Assembly: GCF_020360975.1 (NCBI RefSeq)
Contig: NW_025408667.1
Location: 7,316,001-7,380,000, forward strand
Source: Hirsutella rhossiliensis
Lineage: Eukaryota > Ascomycota > Sordariomycetes > Hypocreales > Ophiocordycipitaceae
Reading direction: 5' to 3'
DNA length: 64,000 nucleotides
Positions 12,957 to 23,801 of the stretch are shown in pieces. Position 1 is the first letter of the stretch; each line of letters starts with the position of its first letter. The notes under the pieces were generated by a model. The model was not told the origin of the DNA, did not search any database, and saw nothing but the letters and a program-made list of their open reading frames with translations. The position numbers and the translations under genes were made by a program.

Positions 12957-13659
12957 TATAAGACACCCTACGGTCGATAATCTAGGTACCTATAACGATA
13001 TCGGCCTTTCCTAGGGAAGTCACCCCTAACTCCCTAAGGCTCCCCGCGGAAGAATGAACCTAGAAGCTACCGGGTAAACTCCGGGAAATTACCCGGAAAT
13101 CCTAGAAACGATAACTAAGCGGATTACACGGACGTTTTACGGAGATTTCCCCTAAGGATATATTATACGGGGAAGGCACTACGATTTCCCGAGTAATAAT
13201 AGCTCCTTAGGGATTACACCGATACTTCCTTAAGAAGTTACTACGAGAATATAGCGGGGAAATTATAGAGAAATACCTATACCTACCTAGGGAAAATACC
13301 GGGAAATACCGCTAATACGCCGTACTACCGTCGCACGATTATAAGGTTAAGATATTACTCGGTTAAAACCCTAAGTAAGGTCTTACGCTCGCTATAGTAT
13401 ATATAGAAGATAGAGAACCCGCTAGATCTTAGGCGGGCGGAGAAGAATATAAATAGTTATTACTACTCTTACTTTAACTCGTAAGACTAGTAGCTAGTCT
13501 ATATTTAATGCGCGTAATAACGTACGGTAGCTAGTCCGTATAATACGTTTAATTACGTACGGTAGCTAGTCCGTTTAATTACTCGTTAGACCTATACTAG
13601 ATCTAAGTAGACGGTAAGGTTAACGTACTAGCCCTATACTAAGGGACTAGTACTTAATA
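12957..13659. mobile_element. 703-bp insertion in the MULE transposase, 8-bp duplication (possible non-autonomous hAT-like element)
   Basis: The transposase frame is interrupted between ccttctat (12,949-12,956) and the second ccttctat (13,660-13,667), which looks like an 8-bp target-site duplication, typical of hAT elements. The ends (tataagacac and, reverse complemented, tattaagtac) are only weakly similar, so terminal inverted repeats are not proven. No coding frame is seen. It contains a direct repeat of cgtacggtagctagtccgt at about 13,521-13,539 and 13,556-13,574. Confidence 0.5.
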
Positions 13660-15206
13660 CCTTCTATAGTTATTATAGATAAGGAAAAAGCCCTTAAAAA
13701 TATACTCTTATACGTTTTCCCTTTATTATAATAATAACTTTATATTTACTATATTAACGTTAATATTAATACGAAAATTAAATTACGTTAAAAGGAGCTT
13801 AGCGGCGTTAACGATAATAATAATAATAACGATAACGAAGCTAATAGCGTTAACGGCGCTAACGATCCTACTAATATCTTCCTTAGTAGAGTCGCTACGT
13901 AAGAAGAAGCTAAAGATAAGAAGATCTTAAGCGTATAACCCGTATAACCTAAAGACTATAGCCGCGAGGGGATATTTACTGCTTAGAAGGCCGTTATCTA
14001 CGCCCTAACTAAGGTAGGCTTTTAGTCGGCTTAGTAGGCGCTTAATTATAAGTATAGATAATACTAAGGCTATATCGTAAGATATATTTCTAAGGAATAT
14101 ATACTATAGTAAGAGTAGTAAGCTTATTACTATATTAGCTGCTATCGTAACTTCGGCTAAAGGGTTAATAGCCTAGTTAAGACTATATATAAAGATATAA
14201 AGTCGTATTTACTTATAGGTACCGGCGATCTCTTCTACCTATATACTACGTTAGAGTAAATAATCGCGAATAAAGAACGCTCCTATATCTAAGAGGCGGC
14301 CCGCTAAAAGTTAAGGCAGCGGCTTCTTTATCTTAGCTAAAAATAGCTAGGTAAGCTAAATATTAAACTTACCTACTAAGCGGTTAACCTCCTTACTAAG
14401 CAATACCGGCTTACCTTAGCCGCGATACCCTTAGAGCCTAAGTAAGAGCGGGAGTTATAGCCGCTACCGTATTATACGAGTTAATTTATATAATAGTAAG
14501 GGCTTCCTTATATATATACGATCTTCTAACGCCTTTAAGCTAACGTTCCGCTTATAAAGTACGATATTTACCCTTAGTAGTAGCTAAAGCTCTAGTAGAG
14601 AAGCCCCTTTTATATACGAATTACGCTAATCCTTACTATTAGGATCTCGACGAGCTACTTCTTCGAATCCGAGACCCTAATATCGTTTAAAGCCTCCGTG
14701 GCCGACCTCGCGTTGCTAAGAACACTAGCCTACCTATGCCTTAAGACCTAAGGCTATATCGAGACGAAGACGACGATGCCGCGTAGCTAGCTTCGTAGCC
14801 GGCCTTATAGTTAGTTAGAGGCACGCAGAGACGGCTGCCGCGGTCTAGTCAGGCAAGCACCCGCCGCCTTAACGCTAGCGTACGCCGCACGCGCATATAA
14901 GCCGAGATCGATAAAGGAGGCAGTTAGGGCTCTACCCGGCCGTTATTAGGAAGATCGCGAGCGCGCGCAAATACACGGGGAAGGGGATCTCGAGGGAGAC
15001 GGGGCAGAGGTGCAAGGGCTACGCCGGCCTCGTCGGTAAAGGAGGTTATCCCAGCTACGCAGCCCACGCCCACGTAGCCTAGGCCGGACTATTAGCCGGG
15101 CCGTAATATACGACGTAATATACGTATATCTCGCGATAATCGCGAAGATACGTTATTTAAACGAATTAAGGTGCCCTAGGCTTATAGGTATATATAATCT
15201 TTATAC

Positions 15207-15337
15207 TAGCGCGGCTCCCTCCTTTGCCACGTTAGTGCAGCTAAATTAGGTGGCGGGGGCTGGGCGGGCGGGGTACGCGTAGAAAAAGTAGATCGTCTAT
15301 GCAAATAGAGACATTTGTCTATATAAATAGTAATACT
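15207..15337 (-). repeat. MULE right terminal inverted repeat
   Basis: This 131-bp sequence is the inverted partner of 11,759-11,889. Reverse complemented it begins agtattact. The duplication tatataata follows at 15,339-15,347. Confidence 0.85.
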
Positions 15338-15668
15338 CTATATAATACTTTAGCCTTTATAGCCCTTAGTAATAAGTAAATCGCTTATAGTTTAGTACTA
15401 TCCTTAAAAATTACTTTACTTTAGTTTAGTTTAAACTAAAGCGACTAAGTCCTTAGCCTAAGCTTTATATATATATATAGCGTATACCTCCCTCCTTATA
15501 AACTAAGCTATAAAGCGCTGCTTTAAGGGGGGGGGGCTGCTTTTTAATATAGCTTTTACTTCTTATAATACTATTAAGTTAAAGCTAGCTTAATAGTAAA
15601 GCACTAACTAAGCTAGCTTATATCTCTTTTATATATTCTAGAATAGTACTTTTAGTTATATATAAGTA

Positions 15669-17845
15669 AGGTTAAGGTAAAAGAGGTCGTTTATATAAGG
15701 AGGGAGGCGCTCTATCTCTTAGCGCTTTTCTATTTACTATACTTATAAATATTATTTATACTTAGTTCGGCCTCCCTAGCCCTACTAGCTAGCGGGTATC
15801 TCGAGCTCGACCTCTTATCTTAGCGCGGTCTACTTAGTCCCTACTTTTAAACCGCGGTTAATTTAAAAGCGCCCTAGGTTTCGATAGTAAGGAGTACTTA
15901 TTACTTAGCGTATATTTAAGTATTCGCGAACTATTAAGGTCGTTATAAGTAGTTTTCCCTTACTTTTTCCTAGGCTTTATTCGCTATAAGGTAAGTCTAA
16001 GTCTATAATAGGTAGTCCCCTTAATATAAGATATAGTTATAAGGGATTTTACCTTTCTTAGCTTTATATTTATCCTTACCTTTATTATATACTATACTCT
16101 TATATTAGCCGTAAAGTTATATCGATATATACTGCTTAGTAATATAGCTATATCTATAGTAGTTATAGTACTTTTATAATTAAACTAACTTATTATAAGG
16201 TTTATATTAAAAGATTTATACTTTAAGAACTAAGCTTAGGTTATAAAGCCTATTAGCTTCCTTTAAGCTACTAACCTTAATAAGTATAGTTATCGCTATC
16301 GATATCTTAGATTAAAGGTATAGTACCTAGGCCTAAGAGACCTTAACTTTATTTACCTCTATAATTATAAGGAACGGTGTTCCTACTATAAATAAAGTAG
16401 CTATAATATTCTCTCCCGATTATATAAGCTAATAAGTAGTATATTAATTATAGATAAAATCTTATCTTATAGAGTAAGAATCGCTTATTATTTTATATAT
16501 TATTATATATTAAATAGGTTGCCGGTTATCGTAAAATCGGGAATCGAAGGAATAGAGCTAGCTTAGAATACTAGCTAAGACCTCTTAAGAATACTAGTAT
16601 AACTAACCTCCTTTAAATATAAATATTAATAGAACTAAGATACCTCTAGATTTACTTAAGGTATTACGGAATTCCTTAGTCTTAGGGCTATATAATAGCC
16701 TAAATCTAGTCCTAAAAGATTCTTCTATTTAGCTATAATTATCTATATAAGATAGTATATCCGCTAGTAAATAGATAGAAAATTATTAACTTTAATACCT
16801 CTTTTATATACTAATATATTACTAATAAATTCTATTAAAAATCCTACCTTATACTCCTTCTTCCCCTTTATTATATAGTCTTATATAATTCCTTAATTTC
16901 CTAAAATTCCGCTTTTACTTATATACCTTAAGAATAATCTTATAAAGTAATTACTCCTTATTTACTATTACTACCCTTAAAAGGATATTCTTAACGACTA
17001 CTATATATATATAGTAAGTATTTATAGCCTTTAGTTTAAATATAGCCTTAACCTAGCCTTAGTCCCTTTAATAGGCTCTCGCTATAGTATTAAATATAAC
17101 CGCGATATCTTTACTTTAAAAGCGCCTTACCGCTATAGCGCTTATAGCTTTTAAGGCTATATTTACTGCCTTTATTATATTCTTTAATTCGCGGCTTAGG
17201 ATTTTAAGCGGTACCCTTATAAGGACTATAATAATCTTATATTTATAGCGCGGTAAGACCTATTTTACTATAGCTTTATATTAAGTTAGTCTTTTAGTTT
17301 TAGCTACGACCGCGGCCTAGGTTTACTTAGGGCCCCCTAAGCTTAAAGTAATACCTAAGCGGAGTTCTTCCTTAACTACCTCCTTAATAGTATCTTAGAT
17401 TATTATCTTAAAGCTCTCGTCCGCGTAAAGTACCGCTAATAACGCGCTATTAACGCGGCTCTTTGCCTTAGAGAGCCGTTTAACTACTACCTATACTTTA
17501 CTAAACTATATACTTAAGATAAAGCCCGCGAGTTCGTTGTATACTGCTTTTTCTATAAGGTCGCTTAGCGCTTAGGCCGGTATTATATCGCTACTTTAGG
17601 TTTATTAACTCGCCTTATTAAGGTATATAAATTTAGGTAGCGTCTCTTTACGCTACGCGCTTTAATTAAGCCTAGTATATTAAGGGCCGCTACCCCGTCT
17701 ACCTACCCCTTAGCTTTAGCGTAGTATCGTTACTAAGGGTAATTAATACTATTAAATTAATTCCTAGTATTAGTTAGTATTTTAATCGCGATATATACCT
17801 ACTGTAGGCGTATATTAGTTTTATAAGAAGTTTTTTTAAAGATAT
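15669..17845 (-). pseudogene. LINE-2 ORF1 (gag-like, CCHC) remnant, copy B
   Basis: This is the homologue of 1-1,598 and is longer because of the solo LTR at 16,376-16,933. Minus-strand translation gives a track like IIVVPIRAPPEIL near 17,190-17,250 and a zinc-knuckle region near 16,020-16,200, as expected for LINE ORF1 proteins that bind element RNA. Stops are numerous. The start codon is not identifiable. Confidence 0.7.
16376..16933 (+). repeat. Solo LTR of the Copia-2 family, with 5-bp duplication
   Basis: This 558-bp segment interrupts LINE-2 ORF1 and is flanked by ataat on both sides (16,371-16,375 and 16,934-16,938). It matches the 3' LTR of Copia-2 at 2,189-2,529 plus 8,868-9,104. 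No internal element sequence is present, so it is a solo LTR left by recombination between two LTRs. It preserves the site that Copia-1 occupies in the other copy. Confidence 0.85.
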
Positions 17846-18260
17846 ATAAAATCTATTCTTAACTATTATTAAGTCGCTCTTTATCTTACTTTTATCTTAA
17901 AGCTAATATACTATCTTAGTAAGGAGGTAACTAAGTATAAGGAATTTAATAAGATTATTTATTTTAATTTTAGCGCCCTATAGCTAGCTTAAGACTATTA
18001 TAAGGTTTTATAAGCGCGGAATTTTTTATAATTAATACTATATTTTTAGATTAAATAAGAAAGTTTTTATATTTTAAAATAGTTTATAGAATTAAATAGT
18101 AAATATAGTTTTAAGAGGGGTTTAATATAAAATAATACCGTAAGTATAGGTATACTAACGTAGAGCAGTTCCGCTATACGGTCTAACGTCTATATATAGA
18201 GTATATACGTGCGAGCCGAAGAAGATTACGTACCGTTAACGGTTTTACACGTTATTTAGA
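17846..18260. other. Edge of the left RIP block, no gene
   Basis: AT-rich sequence without recognisable coding content runs to about 18,150. CA and TG dinucleotides reappear gradually between about 18,150 and 18,280, marking the edge of RIP mutation. I see no gene and no clear element end here. Confidence 0.6.
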
Positions 18261-18681
18261 GAGGGCCTATAAAGCAGGAGAGAGTGAAGCGTGCTAGCAA
18301 ACGGTATCGATTAGTAGACTGAGCTAGGCAGGTACGCTGTTTGCCAGACAGAGGCAGAGGTAGCTTATATAGATACCTACCTAGCTCTCGATTTACTACT
18401 GTACAGTAATAACTTACTCGACAGGCAAATAAACTCGTGACTCAGATGCTTATATGATACTTCGAGGTACCGTACCTGCCTACCTATCCGCACATCGCTA
18501 AACCGACTCAAGCTTGCCAAGCCACCTTTTCATGCAGCTCCACTAAAACCTCTCAGTACATAATTTTGCCGCTCCGCACCGCCAAAGTTTTGTCGCGGCC
18601 GCCAACTCTTTTCGTTTTCCTCGCTTGCGCGCAAACCTCCTGCTGGTATCTTCCCGGCATCTTCGGGGATCTCTCGCAGCC
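18261..18681 (+). promoter_or_regulatory. RPA190 upstream region
   Basis: These 420 bp of GC-balanced sequence lie between the RIP block and the RPA190 start codon. They contain a pyrimidine-rich stretch shortly before the start (cttttcgttttcctcgcttg, from about 18,607), as is common in fungal leaders. One TGACTCA at 18,438-18,444 could bind a CPC1/Gcn4-type factor, but such heptamers are expected by chance. No TATA box stands out. Confidence 0.45.
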
Positions 18682-21600
18682 ATGAATATCGCACAGCCCG
18701 TCTCCTCGGAGGTGGAGAGCGTCGGGTTTACGCTGCTCACCGCCGACGAGATCCGGGCCATATCTGTCAAGCGCATCGAGAATGAGAGCACCTTCGACAA
18801 TCTTCTCAACCCTGTTCCCGGCGGTCTCTACGACCCAGCGCTTGGTTCCTGGGGCGACTCACCGTGAGTGTAGCCGAACATTTGGCACCCAATGGACTGA
18901 GGCTGACCGTCTGCAGATGTACCACCTGCAACCTGAACCAAGCCTCTTGCCCCGGGCATTCGGGACATATACAGCTCCCTGTCCCTGTGTACCATCCGGT
19001 CTTCTTGGATCAAGCATACCGCTTGCTCCGCGCGGCCTGCGTATATTGCCACGGCTTCCGACTGCCCCCCAAAGAACTCCATAAATTTTCTTGCAAGCTG
19101 CGGCTGCTCCAACACGGCCTCATCCAGCAGGCTCACATGGTCGGCTCCATCGCCGAGAATGAGCTTGCCCTCGATCTGCAAGGAGACCTTGGCTTGAGCG
19201 ACAGCGAGGCCGAAGAAGATGGAGCCTCTGGCGAAGCCATCATGCGCACTCGGGAGAAGTACGTGCAGCAGTGCCTGCGGGGAAGCAAGCTGAGGCGGGG
19301 TGATGTGAAGAAGGGGAAGCACGAAGGTGCAACAGAGTTGCGCCGAGACGTTATCAAAGAGTTTCTGGCCGAGATAACCAAGAGCAGACTCTGTTCCAGC
19401 TGCGGCGGTATCTCACCCTCGTACCGGAAAGATCGCGTTGTCAAGATTTTCGAGAAGTCCTTGTCCGACAAAGACAAGGCCAAAATGGCACAAAAGATCC
19501 TCACATGGGACGACGCCATGACACGAGTATACCAGGAAACTCAAGCTCGCAAGCACGATGGACATACATCTGACGAGGGCGTTGCCGACGTATGCTCTCC
19601 GGGGCGCGGAGATGCTGGGCATGAACCTGCCGCACCGTTGGAAGGCATCGTTCTGCCAGAGGCAAACTCTAGTGAAGCGGTCCCCTCTCAGAGGTACATC
19701 AGCTCCATGGAGGTCAAGGCCCGCCTGACGGAGCTTTTCACCAAGGAGCAAGAATTCCTCTCGCTCTTATACAACTCGAAGCCGCCGACTCGCAGTTCGC
19801 AAAAGGTCACCCCGGACATGTTCTTCTTGAGCACGGTCCTCGTTCCTCCGAATCGCTTTCGGCCAGAGGCTCGGACTGGCGATTCTCAAATCGCAGAGGC
19901 GCAGCAGAACGCGCTCTATAAGTCGATTCTGAGAAGTTGTGGGAGAATAGCACGGATCTACGGTGCCTTGGAGAGCGGAGAGGCGGATCTCACCCAAATG
20001 CATCGAGCATGGACTGAGCTCCAGGAAGCGGTCAACGCACTTATTGATAAGACCAAGAATCCTGTTCAGGGAGCCGCCGCGAAACGCAACGAGGACGGCA
20101 TCAAGCAGCTGCTAGAGAAGAAGGAAGGTCTTTTCAGAAAGAACATGATGGGCAAACGAGTCAACTTCGCCGCCCGAAGTGTTATCTCCCCAGACCCCAA
20201 CATTGAGACCAACGAGATCGGCGTCCCTCCTGTCTTTGCAAAGAAACTCACGTATCCGGAACCCGTTACAAGCCACAACTTCAAGGACATGCAGCAGGCC
20301 GTCATCAATGGCGTTGATAAGTGGCCAGGAGCCTTTGCCGTCGAGAATGAAAACGGGCAAGTTATCAGTCTTCGGAACAAATCGGCGGATGATCGCATTT
20401 CGCTCGCAAACCAGCTTCTTGCACCGACAAACACCAACGCGGCACGGATAAGAAATAAGAAGGTCTATCGCCACCTCACGAACGGAGATATTGTCTTAAT
20501 GAACCGCCAGCCTACGTTGCATAAGCCGTCTATTATGGGCCATCGAGTGCGAGTCCTCCCTGGCGAGAAAACGCTGCGGATGCACTACGCCAACTGCAAT
20601 ACTTATAATGCCGACTTTGACGGAGACGAAATGAACATGCACTTTCCTCAAAACGAGGTTGCGCGTGCCGAGGCCCTACAGATTGCCGATACCGACCATC
20701 AGTATCTATCGAGTACCGCCGGCAAGCCACTAAGAGGTCTGATTCAAGATCATATCTCTGTGTCTGTGGTCTTGTGCAACCGTGATACCTTCTTCAACCG
20801 CGGAGACTATCATCAGTTGATCTATAGCGCTTTGCGGCCGGAAAGCGGCCATATCCTAGGCGAGAGGCTTCGGCTCGTGCCGCCGGCCATTATCCGACCC
20901 GAACCGAAGTGGACAGGGAAGCAAGTTCTGACAACCATCCTGAAAAATATATGCCCACCTAATTGTGGAGGGCTGACAATGCGGGAGGATGCGCAAATCA
21001 AGGCCGATCAATGGGGTATCAACTCGGAGGAAGGCACTGTCCTCATTCAGGACGGTGAATTTATTACCGGCATCCTTGACAAGTCGCAGATTGGGCCCAG
21101 TTCCGGTGGACTTATTCACGCGATTCATGAGATATATGGGTCAGCTCTTGCCGGAAAGCTACTGAGCAGTCTCGGTCGGCTGCTGACGAGATATCTCAAT
21201 ATGAGAGCTTTTTCGTGTGGCATGGACGATCTCGGGCTGACACCCGAAGGCGAGAGCGCACGCCGCAAGGAGCTTCTTTCTGCTGACCAGGTGGGCTTGG
21301 AGATTGCGACCAATTACGTCTCGCTGGAGAAACAGACGGATCCTCTCAACCCTTTGCTCTTGGAGCGCCTGGAGGAAGTGGCGCGTGACGATAGCAAGCA
21401 GGAGGGCCTCGATCTTTTGATGAATAATGGGACAAGGGATATCACGGATGCCGTCCTGAGAGCATGCATCCCTAACCGTCTCGAAAAGCCATTCCCGAAG
21501 AACCAGATGCAGGCCATGACGACTTCAGGAGCAAAGGGGTCTAAGGTAAATGCCTCCCTTATTTCCTGCAACTTGGGGCAGCAAGTTCTAGAGGGCAGGC

Positions 21601-23801
21601 GTGTACCCCTGATGGTCAGTGGCAAGTCCCTCCCGTGCTTCAAACCGCTCGAGACAAACATCAGGGCCGGCGGCTACATTATAAACCGATACCTCACTGG
21701 CATTCGACCTCAAGAGTACTACTTCCATCATATGGCCGGGAGAGAAGGCTTAATCGATACCGCAGTCAAGACATCTCGTTCAGGATATCTACAGAGATGC
21801 GTGATTAAGGGAATGGAGGGGCTCACGGTCGCGTATGATACTACTGTCCGAGATGCAGATGGTTCTTTAATCCAGTTTCTCTACGGCGAAGATGGACTCG
21901 AGGTGACCAAGCAGAAATACTTGTCGGATTTTAAGTTCATTCTGCAAAATGTTACATCCGAGGCGGCACAACTTAGGTATGATCCTAAGGTGGGAGAGAA
22001 CCTTGGTGCCAATCGGGCCACATTCGCCAAATACATGAAGAGCGCCGTCAAGCACGCCAAAGTCCGAGACCCCAACGCCAAGGATCCGCTGATTGCCAGT
22101 GTTAACCCGGCCACACACGCGTTTGCCACGTCCGAGGCCTTTTACGATGCAATGACGAGCTATCTAAAGGGAAATGGCGACGGGCTGGTGCGAGATAAAG
22201 GCGACAAGGCCGCACAGGGTCTGTCCCGCGTGACGCTGAACCGGAAAAACGCAGAGATGCTGTTTGCCATGAAGTACCTCAAGTCCCTTGTCGAGCCGGG
22301 AGAGGCCGTGGGTATCGTCGCCGGACAGTCCGTGGGCGAGCCTTCGACGCAAATGACCTTGAACACGTTCCATCTGGCGGGTCACTCGGCCAAGAACGTC
22401 ACGCTGGGAATTCCACGGCTCCGCGAGATCCTGATGACGGCCTCGAAAGACATATCCACGCCCTCGATGACCCTGTATCCTATCAAGGAGCTGTCTTCGG
22501 AGGAAGCCGAGGTCTTCGCCAAGTCCATCAGCGTACTTCGATTGGAGTATATCTTGGACAAGGTCGATGTCGAGGAAAGAGTCGGGCGCGGCAAGGTCAA
22601 TGAGATGGCCAAGATCTACAACGTGCGGTTCGAGTTCTTCCCTTCCGAGGAGTACACCAAGACATATGCTATTGGCGTGTCTGATGTCATGGACACTGTT
22701 GAGAGAAAGCTTCTGCGGACGATCCTCTCCCTCATGAAGAAGGAAGTGAAGAAGGGGAGGGCGCAGGCAACATTGGCAACTCCAGTCATTGGAGTCAAGG
22801 CCGGGGTCGTTGAAATGGCTGCTCCGCAGGCCGACGACGACGCTCGGGGGGGCAACGACGACGACGACGACGACGAGGGGGGCGATGACGACGCGACCGC
22901 CACCAAGCAACGGGCTAACCGCACCGAGGCCGTGTCATACGGCCCTAATGACGAGGAAGACGATGCAGTGCAGAGGGAGAACGAAAGAGACGCCATGGCG
23001 AGCGACATGGAGGACGAAGGCATCGGTGGCAGTCGTCCGCCAGTGGCTCAGGGCTCAGCAGATGACTCGGATGCCGACGACGATGACGAGGGGATGGGGG
23101 ATGGGTCGTCTTGGTCGGCCAAAGCCCGCGCGGAGCGCATCATCAACGCCTACGCCGAAGTGACGGACTTTGAGAGCGACGAGCGGGACGGCGGCTGGTG
23201 CAACGTCACGCTCGAGTTTGACTTTTTCATCCCCAAGGTGCTGATGCTCAACATTGTACATGAGGCAGTGCGCAAGACGGTGGTGCAGCAGATTGCGGGC
23301 GTCAAGTCGTGCAGCCTCGTCGACGAGCAGAAAAGCGGGTGCATGGTGCTCACGGAAGGTGTCAACCTTCAGGCGATGCAAAAGTATAACGATTTCATCG
23401 ACCCGAACCGGATCCAGACGAACGACATCGGGGCGGTTCTTGCAGTGTATGGGGTGGAGGCTTGCCGAGGCAACATCGTGCTCGAACTGGCGGGAGTCTT
23501 TGCATCTCACGGCATTAAGGTGGACAACAGGCACCTCAACCTCATTGCCGACTACATGACGAGGAATGGCGGCTTCACGGCGTTTAGCCGCATGGGCCTC
23601 AAGGGCAACGTTAGCCCGTTCACCAAGATGAGCTTCGAGACGACGCTTGCGTTCCTCAAGGACGCGGTGCTGGATGGCGACTGGGACGATCTGACAACAC
23701 CCAGCAGTCGCTTGGTAATGGGCAGACTCGGCAGAGTAGGCACAGGCGGGTTTGACGTGCTGACGCAGCTGCCGACATACCAAACGGGATCACTTGCGTG
23801 A
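18682..23801 (+). CDS. RPA190: RNA polymerase I largest subunit (RPA190/A190), 1 intron
   Basis: This is the catalytic subunit of RNA polymerase I, which makes the large rRNA precursor in the nucleolus. Exons are 18,682-18,863 and 18,917-23,801. The 53-nt intron (GTGAGT...CTGCAG) splits the codon for Pro61, so the first zinc site (C62, C65, C72, H75) is only complete after splicing. A second CxxC follows at C102/C105. The product is 1,688 aa, close to yeast Rpa190 (about 1,660). The Mg-binding motif NADFDGD lies at about 625-631, and the bridge-helix/trigger-loop region starting GIVAGQSVGEPS at about 1,193. An acidic, low-complexity stretch (D-rich, about 1,365-1,460) sits in the jaw region, as is usual in RPA190 proteins. 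The start is the first ATG in frame; upstream codons in the same frame have no ATG. The gene lies about 400 bp from the transposon block but shows no RIP signature. Confidence 0.97.

Larger units (their letters stand above)
11962..15096 (+). pseudogene. MULE transposase, broken by RIP stops and an insertion
   Basis: A plausible start is the ATG at 11,962 (MDLRFILNEPAEEPAE). Next comes a repeat of 12-bp units encoding E/Q-P-A-E (11,986-12,069), then a zinc-finger-like N-terminal region. The DDE catalytic start appears as LGLNNIYKTN near 12,758-12,790, where D is replaced by N. The frame is cut at about 12,957 by a 703-bp insertion and resumes at 13,668 with the expected DKEKALKN-type track. 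The C-terminus has DPNIV then LRGRPR, an AT-hook of the kind that ends fungal MULE transposases. In-frame TAG/TAA stops abolish function. The end coordinate is approximate. Confidence 0.75.
11759..15337 (+). mobile_element. Mutator-like DNA transposon (MULE) with 131-bp terminal inverted repeats
   Basis: Inverted repeats at 11,759-11,889 and 15,207-15,337 bound the element, with a 9-bp duplication outside. Between them lies one degraded transposase reading frame on the plus strand. It carries a GL-N-YKTN-F track (DDE first aspartate region, D changed to N), a recognisable middle region and a C-terminal RGRPR AT-hook. It sits in LINE-2 and has itself received a 703-bp insertion at 12,957-13,659. 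Parts of it (about 11,815-12,110 and 14,690-15,240) keep many CA/TG dinucleotides, unlike all surrounding DNA. Confidence 0.85.
9771..17845 (-). mobile_element. LINE-2 copy B: near-complete Tad1-like LINE, interrupted by a MULE and a solo LTR
   Basis: Read on the minus strand from 17,845 downward, the element gives ORF1 with a CCHC region (17,845 to about 15,669), a linker (15,668-15,348), the endonuclease end (11,740-11,060) and reverse transcriptase (11,050-9,780). It is interrupted by the MULE at 11,759-15,337 and by a solo LTR at 16,376-16,933. Without these it is about 3.9 kb. The RT shows recognisable LINE blocks (RPISLL-type track, LDIKGAFN-type track). The usual FADD active site reads FANN, a change RIP would produce. 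The 3' end after RT appears lost at about 9,771. Confidence 0.75.

Noticed and set aside
12763..12966. 67-codon minus-strand open frame inside the MULE
   Set aside because: It lies opposite the degraded transposase and has no recognisable features. Short frames are expected by chance.
22164..22910. Antisense open frames of about 240 codons (also 23,055-23,783) on the minus strand of RPA190
   Set aside because: They mirror the codon structure of a clearly real gene, lack any recognisable domain, and are typical antisense shadows in GC-balanced coding DNA.
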